Below, one piece after another: positions 1-6,377 of a stretch of 6,377 bases of DNA. The DNA comes from Draconibacterium sp. Its GTDB lineage: Bacteria > Bacteroidota > Bacteroidia > Bacteroidales > Prolixibacteraceae. Below the pieces are notes generated by a model. The model was not told the DNA's origin. It saw only the letters and a list, made by a program, of their open reading frames with translations, and did not search any database. The DNA is taken from contig WGCT01000497.1 of assembly GCA_015493625.1 (NCBI GenBank), forward strand, positions 1 through 6,377, given 5' to 3'. Positions within the stretch are counted from its first letter, which is position 1; every line of letters begins with the position of its first letter. The translations under genes and the position numbers were made by a program.

Positions 1-32
1 GATCTTATTTGGATTGGGAATCCGACATTAAA

Positions 33-60
33 TCTTAAAAATTGTTATTCATTTTTAAGA
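33..60 (-). terminator. AT-rich inverted repeat at the 3' end of ribF, weak terminator candidate
   Basis: A 10-bp perfect inverted repeat has arms at 33-42 and 51-60 and an 8-nt loop at 43-50. The ribF stop codon (TAA on the minus strand, 45-47) lies in the loop. The stem is almost entirely A/T apart from one G:C pair, and no clean T-run follows on the minus strand, so it is far from a classical intrinsic terminator. It may be only a weak 3'-end structure. No better hairpin is visible between ribF and the left window edge, so ribF may be co-transcribed with a gene outside the window. Confidence 0.25.
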
Positions 61-980
61 ATATTTAGTGCTGTAATTTTATCTTTTCCCAATTGTTCAA
101 TCAGTTCTTCAACTCCGTTAAATTTTTGCTCGTTGCGTATTTTGGCAATAAAAACAAGTTGAATTTCATGGTTATAAATATCTTCGGCAAAGTCGAAAAT
201 ATTTACTTCGATACTCCTGTTATCGGCATTCGAATTAAAAGTGGGACGTGTACCAATGTTTAACATTCCATAAAATTTGCGGCCGTTCACAAACACGTTT
301 ACCGCATACACCCCGTACCCCGGAATAATTTTATGTTTATCGGAACTGCTGATATTTGCCGTTGGAAAACCAATTTTTCGCCCCAGTTGATTGCCTTCGA
401 TAACTGTTCCGTGGAGCGTAAAATTGTAACCCAAAAATCGATTTGCCTTTTTAATGTCGCCATTTTGCAGTGCTTCGCGTATTTTTGTCGAACTCACATT
501 CTCCTCTTTAACAGCAAATACATCGAGTTTTTCTACCTCGAAATTAAATCGTTTGGCACAGTTTTTTAAGTATTCAAAACCACCCTCTCTGTCTTTTCCA
601 AACCTGTGATCGTACCCCACAACCAAACACCGTGTTTTCATTTTTTCAACCAAAATTTTCTCCACAAAATTACTGTACGAGAGTTGAGCAAACTCGCGGT
701 TAAAAGGGTAAACAATCAGATGCTTAATTCCATATTTTTCGAAAAGAGCCTGCTTTTCGTTAAGCGTGGTAAGCAACCGTAAGTTTGTTTCGGAAGGCGA
801 TGTTACCAGCCGCGGGTGGGGATAAAAAGTAAATATTACCGACTCGCCATTGTACTTCTCTGCCAGTTTGTTAAGTTGTGCAATAACTTTCTGATGTCCT
901 AAATGCACACCATCGAAAGTGCCAATGGTAACCACCGGATTTTTTACATTAAAACTATTTAAACTGGTATGTACTTTCAC
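45..980 (-). CDS. ribF: Bifunctional riboflavin kinase / FMN adenylyltransferase (FAD synthetase) RibF
   Basis: This cytoplasmic enzyme phosphorylates riboflavin to FMN and then adenylylates FMN to FAD. The 311-aa length matches the family (E. coli RibF is 313 aa). The N-terminal nucleotidyltransferase domain shows GTFDGVHLGH at residues 20-29, with the two nucleotide-binding histidines H26 and H29. A YPHPR segment follows, and SSTKIR at 163-168 is the usual end-of-domain signature. The C-terminal flavokinase domain, from about 185, shows the GRKIGFPTAN motif at 200-209 and SIEVN with the expected catalytic Glu258. The start is GTG at 978-980: an in-frame TAA lies just upstream (996-998 on the plus strand) with no other start codon between, and a later start would cut into the adenylyltransferase fold. 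The gene is divergent from the lipoprotein gene across a 202-bp gap. Nothing looks truncated. The family call is very secure. Confidence 0.96.
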   Translation of the reverse strand: MKVHTSLNSFNVKNPVVTIGTFDGVHLGHQKVIAQLNKLAEKYNGESVIFTFYPHPRLVTSPSETNLRLLTTLNEKQALFEKYGIKHLIVYPFNREFAQLSYSNFVEKILVEKMKTRCLVVGYDHRFGKDREGGFEYLKNCAKRFNFEVEKLDVFAVKEENVSSTKIREALQNGDIKKANRFLGYNFTLHGTVIEGNQLGRKIGFPTANISSSDKHKIIPGYGVYAVNVFVNGRKFYGMLNIGTRPTFNSNADNRSIEVNIFDFAEDIYNHEIQLVFIAKIRNEQKFNGVEELIEQLGKDKITALNILKNE

Positions 981-993
981 TTTAAATTCGAAA

Positions 994-1165
994 TTTTACG
1001 CACTTAACATTGAATTGAGAGTACAAAAAAAGCAAAAAAAACAGAGCAATACCCTTTAATTCTCAAATCGTTTTGTTTTTACGCACACACCGCCAAAAAT
1101 ATATTCATAAAAACTATTTCCTGAATTGAGTTTTTGATGTAGCGGATTTTGTTAATTTTACGCGC
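994..1165. repeat. Short repeated motifs in the divergent intergenic region
   Basis: TTTTACGCAC occurs at 994-1003 and 1077-1086, and the one-base variant TTTTACGCGC at 1156-1165. The start-to-start spacings are 83 and 79 bp. A second motif, TGAATTGAG, occurs at 1011-1019 and 1122-1130. Two A-tracts, of 7 and 8 A (1025-1031 and 1034-1041), lie between and are about one helical turn apart. The repeats are seen directly. Whether they are operator sites, promoter pieces or chance in AT-rich DNA is not decidable here. The first copy lies just upstream of the ribF GTG start and the last just upstream of the ATG at 1183. Confidence 0.35.
1133..1160 (+). promoter_or_regulatory. Candidate Bacteroidota-type promoter for the 1183-4214 operon
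   Basis: TAATTTTA at 1153-1160 matches the Bacteroidota -7 consensus TAnnTTTG at five of its six fixed positions. A TTTG at 1133-1136 could be the -33 element. The 16-nt spacer is shorter than the roughly 19-21 nt usually described, so the -33 assignment is weak. Transcription would begin shortly before the ATG at 1183 and leave a short 5' leader. No other promoter-like pair stood out before the second or third gene, in keeping with one transcript for all three. Confidence 0.25.
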
Positions 1166-1182
1166 TTTAACAGATATAAAAA

Positions 1183-2337
1183 ATGACACTAAATAAATTT
1201 ATATTTTTTCTGATTGCCGCTACAACTCTTTTTAGCGGATGTAAAAAAAGCAATGAATTTACCGTTTCGGGTAAAATAACACATGCCGAAGGAGAGAAAA
1301 TTTCGCTTGAACGACTGTATGTTTCAACAATAAAACCGGTTGGCGAGGCAACAATTGATAAAAATGGCGAATTTGAGTTTAAAGGCGAAACAAGCATTCC
1401 GGTCTACTATTTACTAAAGTTAAACAACAAAATTATAACCCTTTTGGTCGACTCTACCGAACATGTTGTTGTTGAAGCCGACGCTGCAAATTTTTCACGC
1501 GAATACGCCATAAAAGGTTCGGGAGGTTCGCTTTTGGTTAAAGAGTTAGTTTTAAAATTAAACAAAACAGAACATAAACTCGATTCGCTGGAGGCATTAA
1601 ATAAACTCTACATTGGAAATCCAAATTACGATAAATTAAAAGAGAAATGGAACAAAGAGTACACTGATATTATTCAGAAACAGACCGACTTCTCGACCAA
1701 TTTTGTAATGAAACATCCGTTTTCGATGGCTAGCATTTATGCACTCTACCAAAAATTCAGAAAAGATGGAAGTTATGTAATAAAAGACCTGCAAACCATG
1801 CGTACCGCTGCATCGGCACTACATACTATCTACCCGCAATCCGACCATGTAAAAGCACTTTACGAAAATACCGTTCAACTCTTAAAGAATAAAAAATCGG
1901 CAGAGATGAAAAAATTTATTCAGGAAAAAGGTGCAAACAGCCCCGACATTGTTTTACCCGACCAAAATGGGAAAGAGATTGCGCTCTCGTCGCTCTCGGG
2001 AAAATTTGTGCTTGTACAATTTTGGGCGGCACAAGACCGTGGTTCGCGCATCTTAAATCCGGTTTTGGTTGAAGCATATAAAAAATACAAAAACAAAGGA
2101 TTCGAGATTTACCAGGTTAGCGTAGACACCAACCGCATTGAATGGGTCGACGCCATCGACAAAGACAAACTTACCTGGATAAATGTTGGCGATATGGAAG
2201 GAAGCGTGCACGCTGTAAATGTTTACAACATAAAACAAATTCCTTATAACTATCTGCTCAACAAAGAGGGGGTAATTGTTGCAAAAAATCTTCAAGGTCC
2301 GGCACTTAACACAGTGCTGGCAAAATTTCTGAAATAA
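1183..2337 (+). CDS. DUF4369/thioredoxin-fold (TlpA/AhpC-TSA-like) lipoprotein lacking the CxxC redox site
   Basis: A 384-aa exported lipoprotein, probably anchored in the periplasm or outer membrane. The signal peptide ends in the lipobox LFSGC with lipidated Cys20. Residues about 25-105 form a beta-rich domain resembling DUF4369 (SGKI, then IDKNGEFEFKG), often found in front of thioredoxin folds in Bacteroidota. The middle, about 115-240, is charged and looks helical. Residues about 248-384 are TlpA-like: SPDIVLPDQNGKEIALSSL, then FVLVQFWAA, and a QIPYNYLL segment carrying the expected cis-Pro. Where relatives have W-C-x-x-C, this protein has Asp285-Arg-Gly-Ser288 after FWAAQ (W281), and Cys20 is the only cysteine in the whole protein. 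It therefore cannot do thiol-disulfide exchange; a binding or scaffold role is inference. It is first of three same-strand genes, 21 bp before the next. The ATG start is fixed by the signal peptide that follows it. Confidence 0.85.
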   Translation: MTLNKFIFFLIAATTLFSGCKKSNEFTVSGKITHAEGEKISLERLYVSTIKPVGEATIDKNGEFEFKGETSIPVYYLLKLNNKIITLLVDSTEHVVVEADAANFSREYAIKGSGGSLLVKELVLKLNKTEHKLDSLEALNKLYIGNPNYDKLKEKWNKEYTDIIQKQTDFSTNFVMKHPFSMASIYALYQKFRKDGSYVIKDLQTMRTAASALHTIYPQSDHVKALYENTVQLLKNKKSAEMKKFIQEKGANSPDIVLPDQNGKEIALSSLSGKFVLVQFWAAQDRGSRILNPVLVEAYKKYKNKGFEIYQVSVDTNRIEWVDAIDKDKLTWINVGDMEGSVHAVNVYNIKQIPYNYLLNKEGVIVAKNLQGPALNTVLAKFLK

Positions 2338-2358
2338 AACCAGGTTACATTTTTTAAG

Positions 2359-3114
2359 TTGAAAAAGCAAGCGAAAATATATTTTGCCTCCGACGTACAT
2401 CTTGGAGCACCTGCACTAAGTAATAATCGCGAGCGCGAAACTCTTTTTGCAAACTGGCTCGACGAAATAAAAGAAGATGCTACACAGCTCTATCTTGTTG
2501 GCGACATTTTCGATTTTTGGTTCGAATACAAAAAAGTAGTACCACGTGGTTTTACAAGAATATTAGGACGAATTGCAGATATGGCCGACAGTGGAATTGA
2601 AATTCATTTTTTTATAGGAAATCACGATTTGTGGGCTTTCGATTATTTCGAAAAAGAGCTGGGAATTGCCGTTCACAGAAACGGAATTACAAAAGAAATT
2701 AACGGGCACAAATTTTTTATCGGGCATGGCGACGGACTTGATGCAACCGATAAAGGATATATTTTTATGCGAAAAATTTTTACAAACCGGTTTTTACACT
2801 GGATGTTTTCGCGACTACATCCCAACTTTGCACTATCTATCGCACATAAATGGTCGAAATCGAGCCGGCTGGCAAAAATTAACATTGACGATAAATTTGA
2901 TGTAAATAATGAAGGAATGTATAAATTTGCCGAAGATTTTCTAAAAACAGAACCTGTCGATTTTTTTGTTTTCGGACACAGACATGTGATGTTAGACACA
3001 AAAGTTGGGAAAAATTCGAGATTTATTCTTTTGGGCGACTGGATAAAAAATTTCTCGTATGCCGTATTTGAAGGAGATAATTTTGAACTAAAAAGATATA
3101 AAATACAGAGTTGA
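2359..3114 (+). CDS. lpxH: UDP-2,3-diacylglucosamine diphosphatase (LpxH-type metallophosphoesterase)
   Basis: LpxH hydrolyses UDP-2,3-diacylglucosamine to lipid X plus UMP in the lipid A (Raetz) pathway, at the cytoplasmic face of the inner membrane. At 251 aa it is close to E. coli LpxH (240 aa). All calcineurin-like metal motifs are present: SDVHLG (D12, H14), GDIFDFW (D49), GNHD (N88), GHGDG (H123) and GHRH (H207, H209). A hydrophobic and basic segment at about 135-165 suits the membrane-facing helical insertion of LpxH. E. coli has GNRD where this has GNHD, so another metallophosphoesterase role is possible, although the DFWFE context favours LpxH. The start is TTG at 2359: no ATG or GTG is available between the previous stop and the first metal motif, and no clear Shine-Dalgarno precedes it. 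It is likely co-transcribed with the flanking genes (gaps of 21 and 20 bp). Confidence 0.86.
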   Translation: MKKQAKIYFASDVHLGAPALSNNRERETLFANWLDEIKEDATQLYLVGDIFDFWFEYKKVVPRGFTRILGRIADMADSGIEIHFFIGNHDLWAFDYFEKELGIAVHRNGITKEINGHKFFIGHGDGLDATDKGYIFMRKIFTNRFLHWMFSRLHPNFALSIAHKWSKSSRLAKINIDDKFDVNNEGMYKFAEDFLKTEPVDFFVFGHRHVMLDTKVGKNSRFILLGDWIKNFSYAVFEGDNFELKRYKIQS

Positions 3115-3120
3115 ATAATT

Positions 3121-3125
3121 AGGAG
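3121..3125 (+). promoter_or_regulatory. Shine-Dalgarno-like site AGGAG that sets the start of the KAS III gene
   Basis: AGGAG ends 9 nt before the ATG at 3135, a good spacing for ribosome binding. The alternative in-frame TTG at 3126 directly abuts the site and would leave no spacing. The motif therefore favours ATG 3135. A strong site like this stands out because the other genes here show none as clear. Confidence 0.55.
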
Positions 3126-3134
3126 TTGGATATT

Positions 3135-4214
3135 ATGAGCAAAGAGTTATACACCAGAATAATAGGTACCGGAAGCTACCTCCCCCCAAAAATTATTAAA
3201 AATAGTTTTTTTCAGAATCACGAGTTTTACGAGCTTTCGAAAAAGAAAATCGATAAATCAAACGAAGAGATTATTCGTAAGTTCAAGGAGATTACAAATA
3301 TCGATGAGCGGCGCTACGTTGCCGACAATCAGGTAACTTCCGATATTGCAGCACTTGCCATTACCGATGCCTGCGAATCGGCCGGGATTACAAAAGAGAG
3401 CCTCGATTTTATAATTGTTGCCCATAATTTCGGCGACATTTACCACAAAAATGTGCGTACCGATATTTTACCCGGGCTGGCAAATAAAGTAAAAATGAAA
3501 CTCGGCATAAAAGACCCAAAACCCATTTGCCACGACATAATTTCGGGTTGTCCGGGGTGGACACAAGCCATGATTGTTGCCGATGCATACATTAAAAGTG
3601 GTGCAATGAGACGTGGCGTTGTTGTTGGTGCCGATGTACTTTCGCGAATTTCTGACCCACACGACCGCGACTCGATGATTTATGCCGACGGTGCCGGAGC
3701 TACAATTGTTGAAGCCATTGAAAGCGACGAGCCCACCGGAATTCTTTCGCACGCAAGTCGTTCCGACTCGGTTCAGTTTGCCAGCCTTTTAACTTTGGGC
3801 GAGTCGAACAATCCCAATTTTAACGGGAATGATCTCTTTATTAAAATGGTTGGCCACAAGCTTTATATTTACGCAATTAACACTGTGCCGGGAGTGGTTA
3901 AAGAGAGCATCGAAAAAGCCGGATTAACACTAAACGACATTAGCAAAGTCTTTATTCATCAGGCAAACGAAAAAATGGATGAAACCATTTTAAACAATAT
4001 ATTTAAACTTTACGGCGAAAAAGATATTCCGGAGGGAATTATGCCAATGACAATTAACAAACTTGGAAATTCGTCGACCGGAACTGTTCCCACTGTACTC
4101 GATTTAGTTTTAAAAGGGAAAATGGAAGGACAGGAAGTAAACAAAGGCGACTACACCATTTTGGTCTCGGTGGGTGCCGGAATGAATATAAACTCGATAG
4201 TTTACAAATGGTAA
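3135..4214 (+). CDS. 3-oxoacyl-ACP synthase III family protein (FabH-like ketoacyl synthase)
   Basis: KAS III-type thiolase-fold condensing enzyme, cytoplasmic. The family condenses an acyl-CoA starter with malonyl-ACP to begin fatty-acid or related acyl-chain synthesis. At 359 aa from ATG 3135 it is longer than E. coli FabH (317 aa). The extra residues lie mostly before the active-site cysteine, around 30-45 and 105-120. The N-terminus (YTRIIGTGSYLPP) aligns closely with E. coli FabH. The triad is complete: Cys139 in SGCPGW, His275 in HQAN, and Asn312 in GNSSTGTVP. GVVVGADVLSRISDPHDRDS and YADGAGA also match the fold. An upstream TTG at 3126 would add three residues but does not fit the AGGAG spacing. 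It is last in the operon, 20 bp after lpxH, and is followed by a strong terminator. Whether it is the housekeeping FabH or a paralogue for a special acyl product cannot be told here; no plsX or rpmF neighbour is visible. Confidence 0.88.
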   Translation: MSKELYTRIIGTGSYLPPKIIKNSFFQNHEFYELSKKKIDKSNEEIIRKFKEITNIDERRYVADNQVTSDIAALAITDACESAGITKESLDFIIVAHNFGDIYHKNVRTDILPGLANKVKMKLGIKDPKPICHDIISGCPGWTQAMIVADAYIKSGAMRRGVVVGADVLSRISDPHDRDSMIYADGAGATIVEAIESDEPTGILSHASRSDSVQFASLLTLGESNNPNFNGNDLFIKMVGHKLYIYAINTVPGVVKESIEKAGLTLNDISKVFIHQANEKMDETILNNIFKLYGEKDIPEGIMPMTINKLGNSSTGTVPTVLDLVLKGKMEGQEVNKGDYTILVSVGAGMNINSIVYKW

Positions 4215-4244
4215 CGAGCTATTGAGAATAGTTGGAAAAGATAA

Positions 4245-4280
4245 AAAAAGCCGGTTCGATAAATTTCGAACCGGCTTTTT
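4245..4280. terminator. Bidirectional intrinsic terminator between convergent genes
   Basis: A perfect 15-bp inverted repeat has arms at 4245-4259 and 4266-4280 around a 6-nt loop. The core is GCCGGTTCGA / TCGAACCGGC flanked by A and T runs. On the plus strand the stem ends in TTTTT; on the minus strand it runs into seven T (complement of 4243-4249). It lies 30 bp after the KAS III stop and 19 bp beyond the end of the M13 gene, so it can terminate transcription from both sides. Confidence 0.9.
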
Positions 4281-4299
4281 AATTTCTTCCAAATCAATA

Positions 4300-6348
4300 C
4301 TACCAAATATAAGCCCGTTTTTCAACCGGAATAAACAGTTTGTCCTCTTTGGTTATATTAAAAGCATTAATAAAAACATCGAGGTTAAAAGGCGGAATAT
4401 TTACTCTGGCTTCGCCCGGACTGTGAACATCCTCTTTTAAACGGCGCATCAACTCTTTATCTCTTATGTTTTGTCTCCAAACCTGAGCATAACCCAAAAA
4501 GAAACGCTGATCGTACGAAAACCCGTCGATTGGTTCCGGTATTTTATTGTTGAGTGCCATTTTATATGCATCAAACGAAATATTTAAGCCTCCGAGGTCG
4601 GCAATATTTTCTCCCATTGTAAGCTGTCCATCAACATGTAACGAATCGAGAACAGTGTAATTGTTATACTCATTTGCAAGAACTTCTGTTTTCTCTTTAA
4701 ACTGTTTTGCATCCTCCTCTGTCCACCAGTCATTCAGGTTCCCATCTTTATCATATTGTCTGCCCTGATCGTCGAATCCGTGGGTCATTTCGCGCCCTAT
4801 TACAACTCCAATGGCACCATAATTTACAGCATCGTCAGCATCTTTATTAAAAAATGGGGGTTGCAAAATACCTGCAGGAAATACAATTTCATTATTACTC
4901 GGATTGTAGTAGGCATTTACCGTTTGCGGTGTCATTCCCCACTCCGTTTTATCAACCGGTTTTCCAATCTTTTTTAAAGTACGTTCAAACTCAAAAGCAT
5001 TGGCAGCACGAACATTTGCAAGATAACTTCCGGCAACAATATCAAGTTTCGAATAATCTCTCCATTTATCGGGATACCCTATTTTTACGGTTATCGCGTT
5101 CAGTTTCTCAATGGCTTTCTTTTTTGTGTCCCCGCTCATCCAGTCCAGCTTTTCTATTCTGGCGGCAAAAGCTTTTCTAAGATTCTCTACCAATGTTACC
5201 ATTCGTTTTTTCGATTCGGGGGGAAAATATTTCTCCACATAAAGTTGCCCAAGAGCTTCACCCAATGCGCCCGAAGTATTTGCAAGCACTCTTTTCCAAC
5301 GTGGTTTCATTGCCTGTTTCCCCGAAAGAGTTTTACCGTAAAAATCGAAATCCTGCTCTACAAAATTATCGCTCAAATAATTTGCCGAGCTATTAATAAG
5401 ATTCCACAAAAGATAGGTTTTCCAATCGTCGAGCGAGTATTGTTGCATCATAGAACTCAGCCCTGTAAAAAAATTGGGCTGCCCCACATTAATGTCTCCG
5501 GGCTCGGGTAACCCAATGGTATTAAAAAACAGACTCCAATCGAATCCTTTAGAAATACCATTCAATTGAGTTAGAGTGAATTTATTATAATTTGCAATCG
5601 GATCGCGCAGCTCGAGTCGTGTTCTCGAGTTATTTGCCAATGTGGTTTCCATTTTAAGTACTGTCTCTGCTCGCTTGGTCGAAGTAGTATTCTTCTCGCC
5701 GGCTAACTGAAACATTTTAGAGATATGATTTTTATAATCGTTTCTCAATTTAACCGAATGGTCATCGTTATTTCTATAATAATCTACATCGGGCAATCCG
5801 AGTCCTCCCTGATAAAAATTAGCAATTTCCATACTGCTGTTTCGCTGGTCGGCAGTAGAGAAAAAATAGAACAGAGTTGATGCCCCCGCCTTGTGCATTT
5901 TTGCAATATATTGCTGAACAGCTTTTTTATTTGTTAGCGCATTAATTTCATCAATATCTTTTTGAATTGCTTTTACTCCAAGCTTCTCGATACGTAAAGT
6001 ATCCATTCCACTGTTGTAAAAGTCTCTAATTTTCTGGCTCACACTACCTTTTTGGGCATCTTTCTCGGCCGAAACTTCGGCCACCAATTGTTTCAGTTGT
6101 TTCTGATTTTGCTCGTACAAAATAGTAAAAGCCCCGTACTGGCTGTATTCGGGAGGAATAGGATTTGCTTTCATCCAACCACCATTTACATACTTAAAAA
6201 AGTTATCGCCCGGTTTTACCGTCAAATCCATCGATTCGAGATTAATTGCTTTAGTAATCGCTTTGTCCGTTTTTTTTGCGCCGTTTTCGCAGGCACCGGC
6301 AAACAACAAAATAGTTATTGCCATTGTTACTACCTTTATTTTATTCAT
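4300..6348 (-). CDS. M13-family (neprilysin/PepO-like) lipoprotein metallopeptidase with altered zinc motif (RExxH)
   Basis: M13 zinc endopeptidases cleave oligopeptides, here probably in the periplasm or at the outer membrane. From ATG 6346-6348 it is 682 aa, normal for bacterial members. The signal peptide ends FAGAC, with likely lipidated Cys20. The N-terminal M13 domain begins near 45 with GDNFFKYVNGGWMKANPIP. The catalytic domain has NAYYNP (Asn478), GENIADLGG (Glu580, Asp584), HSPGEARVN (His642, Arg648) and the C-terminal Trp682. These correspond to neprilysin N542, E646, D650, H711 and R717, and the spacing from the Asn to the zinc motif is 41 residues in both. The zinc motif itself reads REMTH (519-523) instead of HExxH, so the first zinc ligand is Arg519 (codon at 4792-4794). 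The rest of the motif, EMTHGFDDQG, is intact. The protein may be inactive, or the base may be a sequencing error. A GTG at 6369 would only add seven residues before the signal peptide. The gene is convergent with KAS III across a shared terminator. Confidence 0.93.
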   Translation of the reverse strand: MNKIKVVTMAITILLFAGACENGAKKTDKAITKAINLESMDLTVKPGDNFFKYVNGGWMKANPIPPEYSQYGAFTILYEQNQKQLKQLVAEVSAEKDAQKGSVSQKIRDFYNSGMDTLRIEKLGVKAIQKDIDEINALTNKKAVQQYIAKMHKAGASTLFYFFSTADQRNSSMEIANFYQGGLGLPDVDYYRNNDDHSVKLRNDYKNHISKMFQLAGEKNTTSTKRAETVLKMETTLANNSRTRLELRDPIANYNKFTLTQLNGISKGFDWSLFFNTIGLPEPGDINVGQPNFFTGLSSMMQQYSLDDWKTYLLWNLINSSANYLSDNFVEQDFDFYGKTLSGKQAMKPRWKRVLANTSGALGEALGQLYVEKYFPPESKKRMVTLVENLRKAFAARIEKLDWMSGDTKKKAIEKLNAITVKIGYPDKWRDYSKLDIVAGSYLANVRAANAFEFERTLKKIGKPVDKTEWGMTPQTVNAYYNPSNNEIVFPAGILQPPFFNKDADDAVNYGAIGVVIGREMTHGFDDQGRQYDKDGNLNDWWTEEDAKQFKEKTEVLANEYNNYTVLDSLHVDGQLTMGENIADLGGLNISFDAYKMALNNKIPEPIDGFSYDQRFFLGYAQVWRQNIRDKELMRRLKEDVHSPGEARVNIPPFNLDVFINAFNITKEDKLFIPVEKRAYIW

Positions 6349-6377
6349 AATTCCTTTTATTTTTAACACTCTACAAA

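Noticed and set aside
11..23. Hairpin GGATT-GGG-AATCC as a terminator for ribF.
   Set aside because: The stem is only 5 bp with a 3-nt loop, and no T-run follows in the direction of ribF transcription.
1183..3114. A single fused thioredoxin-LpxH protein by readthrough of the TAA at 2335-2337, as both genes share a frame with no other stop between.
   Set aside because: The first protein is an exported lipoprotein and LpxH works in the cytoplasm, so a fusion would misplace one of them. The lipoprotein also ends where the thioredoxin fold normally ends.
3126..4214. TTG at 3126 as the start of the KAS III gene.
   Set aside because: It leaves no spacing from AGGAG at 3121-3125, whereas ATG 3135 sits 9 nt after it, and the added three residues match nothing in the family.
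4756..5511. Several open frames on the plus strand opposite the M13 gene.
   Set aside because: They run antisense within a strongly supported coding region, have no recognisable domains and show amino-acid make-up typical of shadow frames.
4300..6348. The M13 gene as a decayed pseudogene because of the lost zinc ligand.
   Set aside because: The reading frame is full length and all other catalytic positions are kept. One missense change does not show gene decay, so it is annotated as a CDS.
4300..6369. GTG at 6367-6369 as the start of the M13 gene.
   Set aside because: ATG at 6346-6348 gives a compact lipoprotein signal peptide with basic residues directly at the N-terminus. The longer form only adds seven residues ahead of it.

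Overview
The window looks like an ordinary chromosomal stretch from a low-GC member of the Bacteroidota. The pointers are a DUF4369-plus-thioredoxin-fold lipoprotein (an architecture typical of that phylum), a near-consensus TAnnTTTG-type -7 promoter element, few clear Shine-Dalgarno sites, and lipid A biosynthesis of the LpxH type. The protein style would suit a marine or anaerobic Marinilabiliales/Prolixibacteraceae-like lineage, but that placement is inference only. I see no mobile element, tRNA, rRNA, CRISPR array or phage gene, and no stretch over 300 bases without a gene.

Layout. (1) 45-980, minus strand: ribF, the bifunctional riboflavin kinase/FAD synthetase, read from a GTG start. 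(2) 981-1182: a 202-bp divergent intergenic region with a candidate promoter and short repeated motifs. (3) 1183-4214, plus strand: three closely spaced genes, probably one operon. They encode a thioredoxin-fold lipoprotein with no redox cysteines, an LpxH-type UDP-2,3-diacylglucosamine diphosphatase with a TTG start, and a ketoacyl-ACP synthase III-family enzyme with an intact Cys-His-Asn triad. (4) 4245-4280: a perfect 15-bp hairpin with T-runs on both strands, serving as a shared terminator between convergent genes. (5) 4300-6348, minus strand: an M13-family (PepO/neprilysin-like) lipoprotein metallopeptidase whose start lies 29 bases inside the right edge.

How the genes relate. LpxH and the ketoacyl synthase both bear on envelope lipid synthesis (lipid A and acyl chains), so their co-transcription makes sense. 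The lipoprotein in front of them and the M13 protein would act in the periplasm or at the outer membrane. RibF is a housekeeping enzyme with no evident link to the rest.

The most interesting points are two apparently degenerate active sites. The M13 protein has REMTH where the family has HExxH, so a zinc ligand is lost by what could be a single CAC-to-CGC change, while every other catalytic position checked is intact. The TlpA-like lipoprotein has Asp-Arg-Gly-Ser where CxxC belongs, and its only cysteine is the lipidated one. I found no convincing new multi-gene system.
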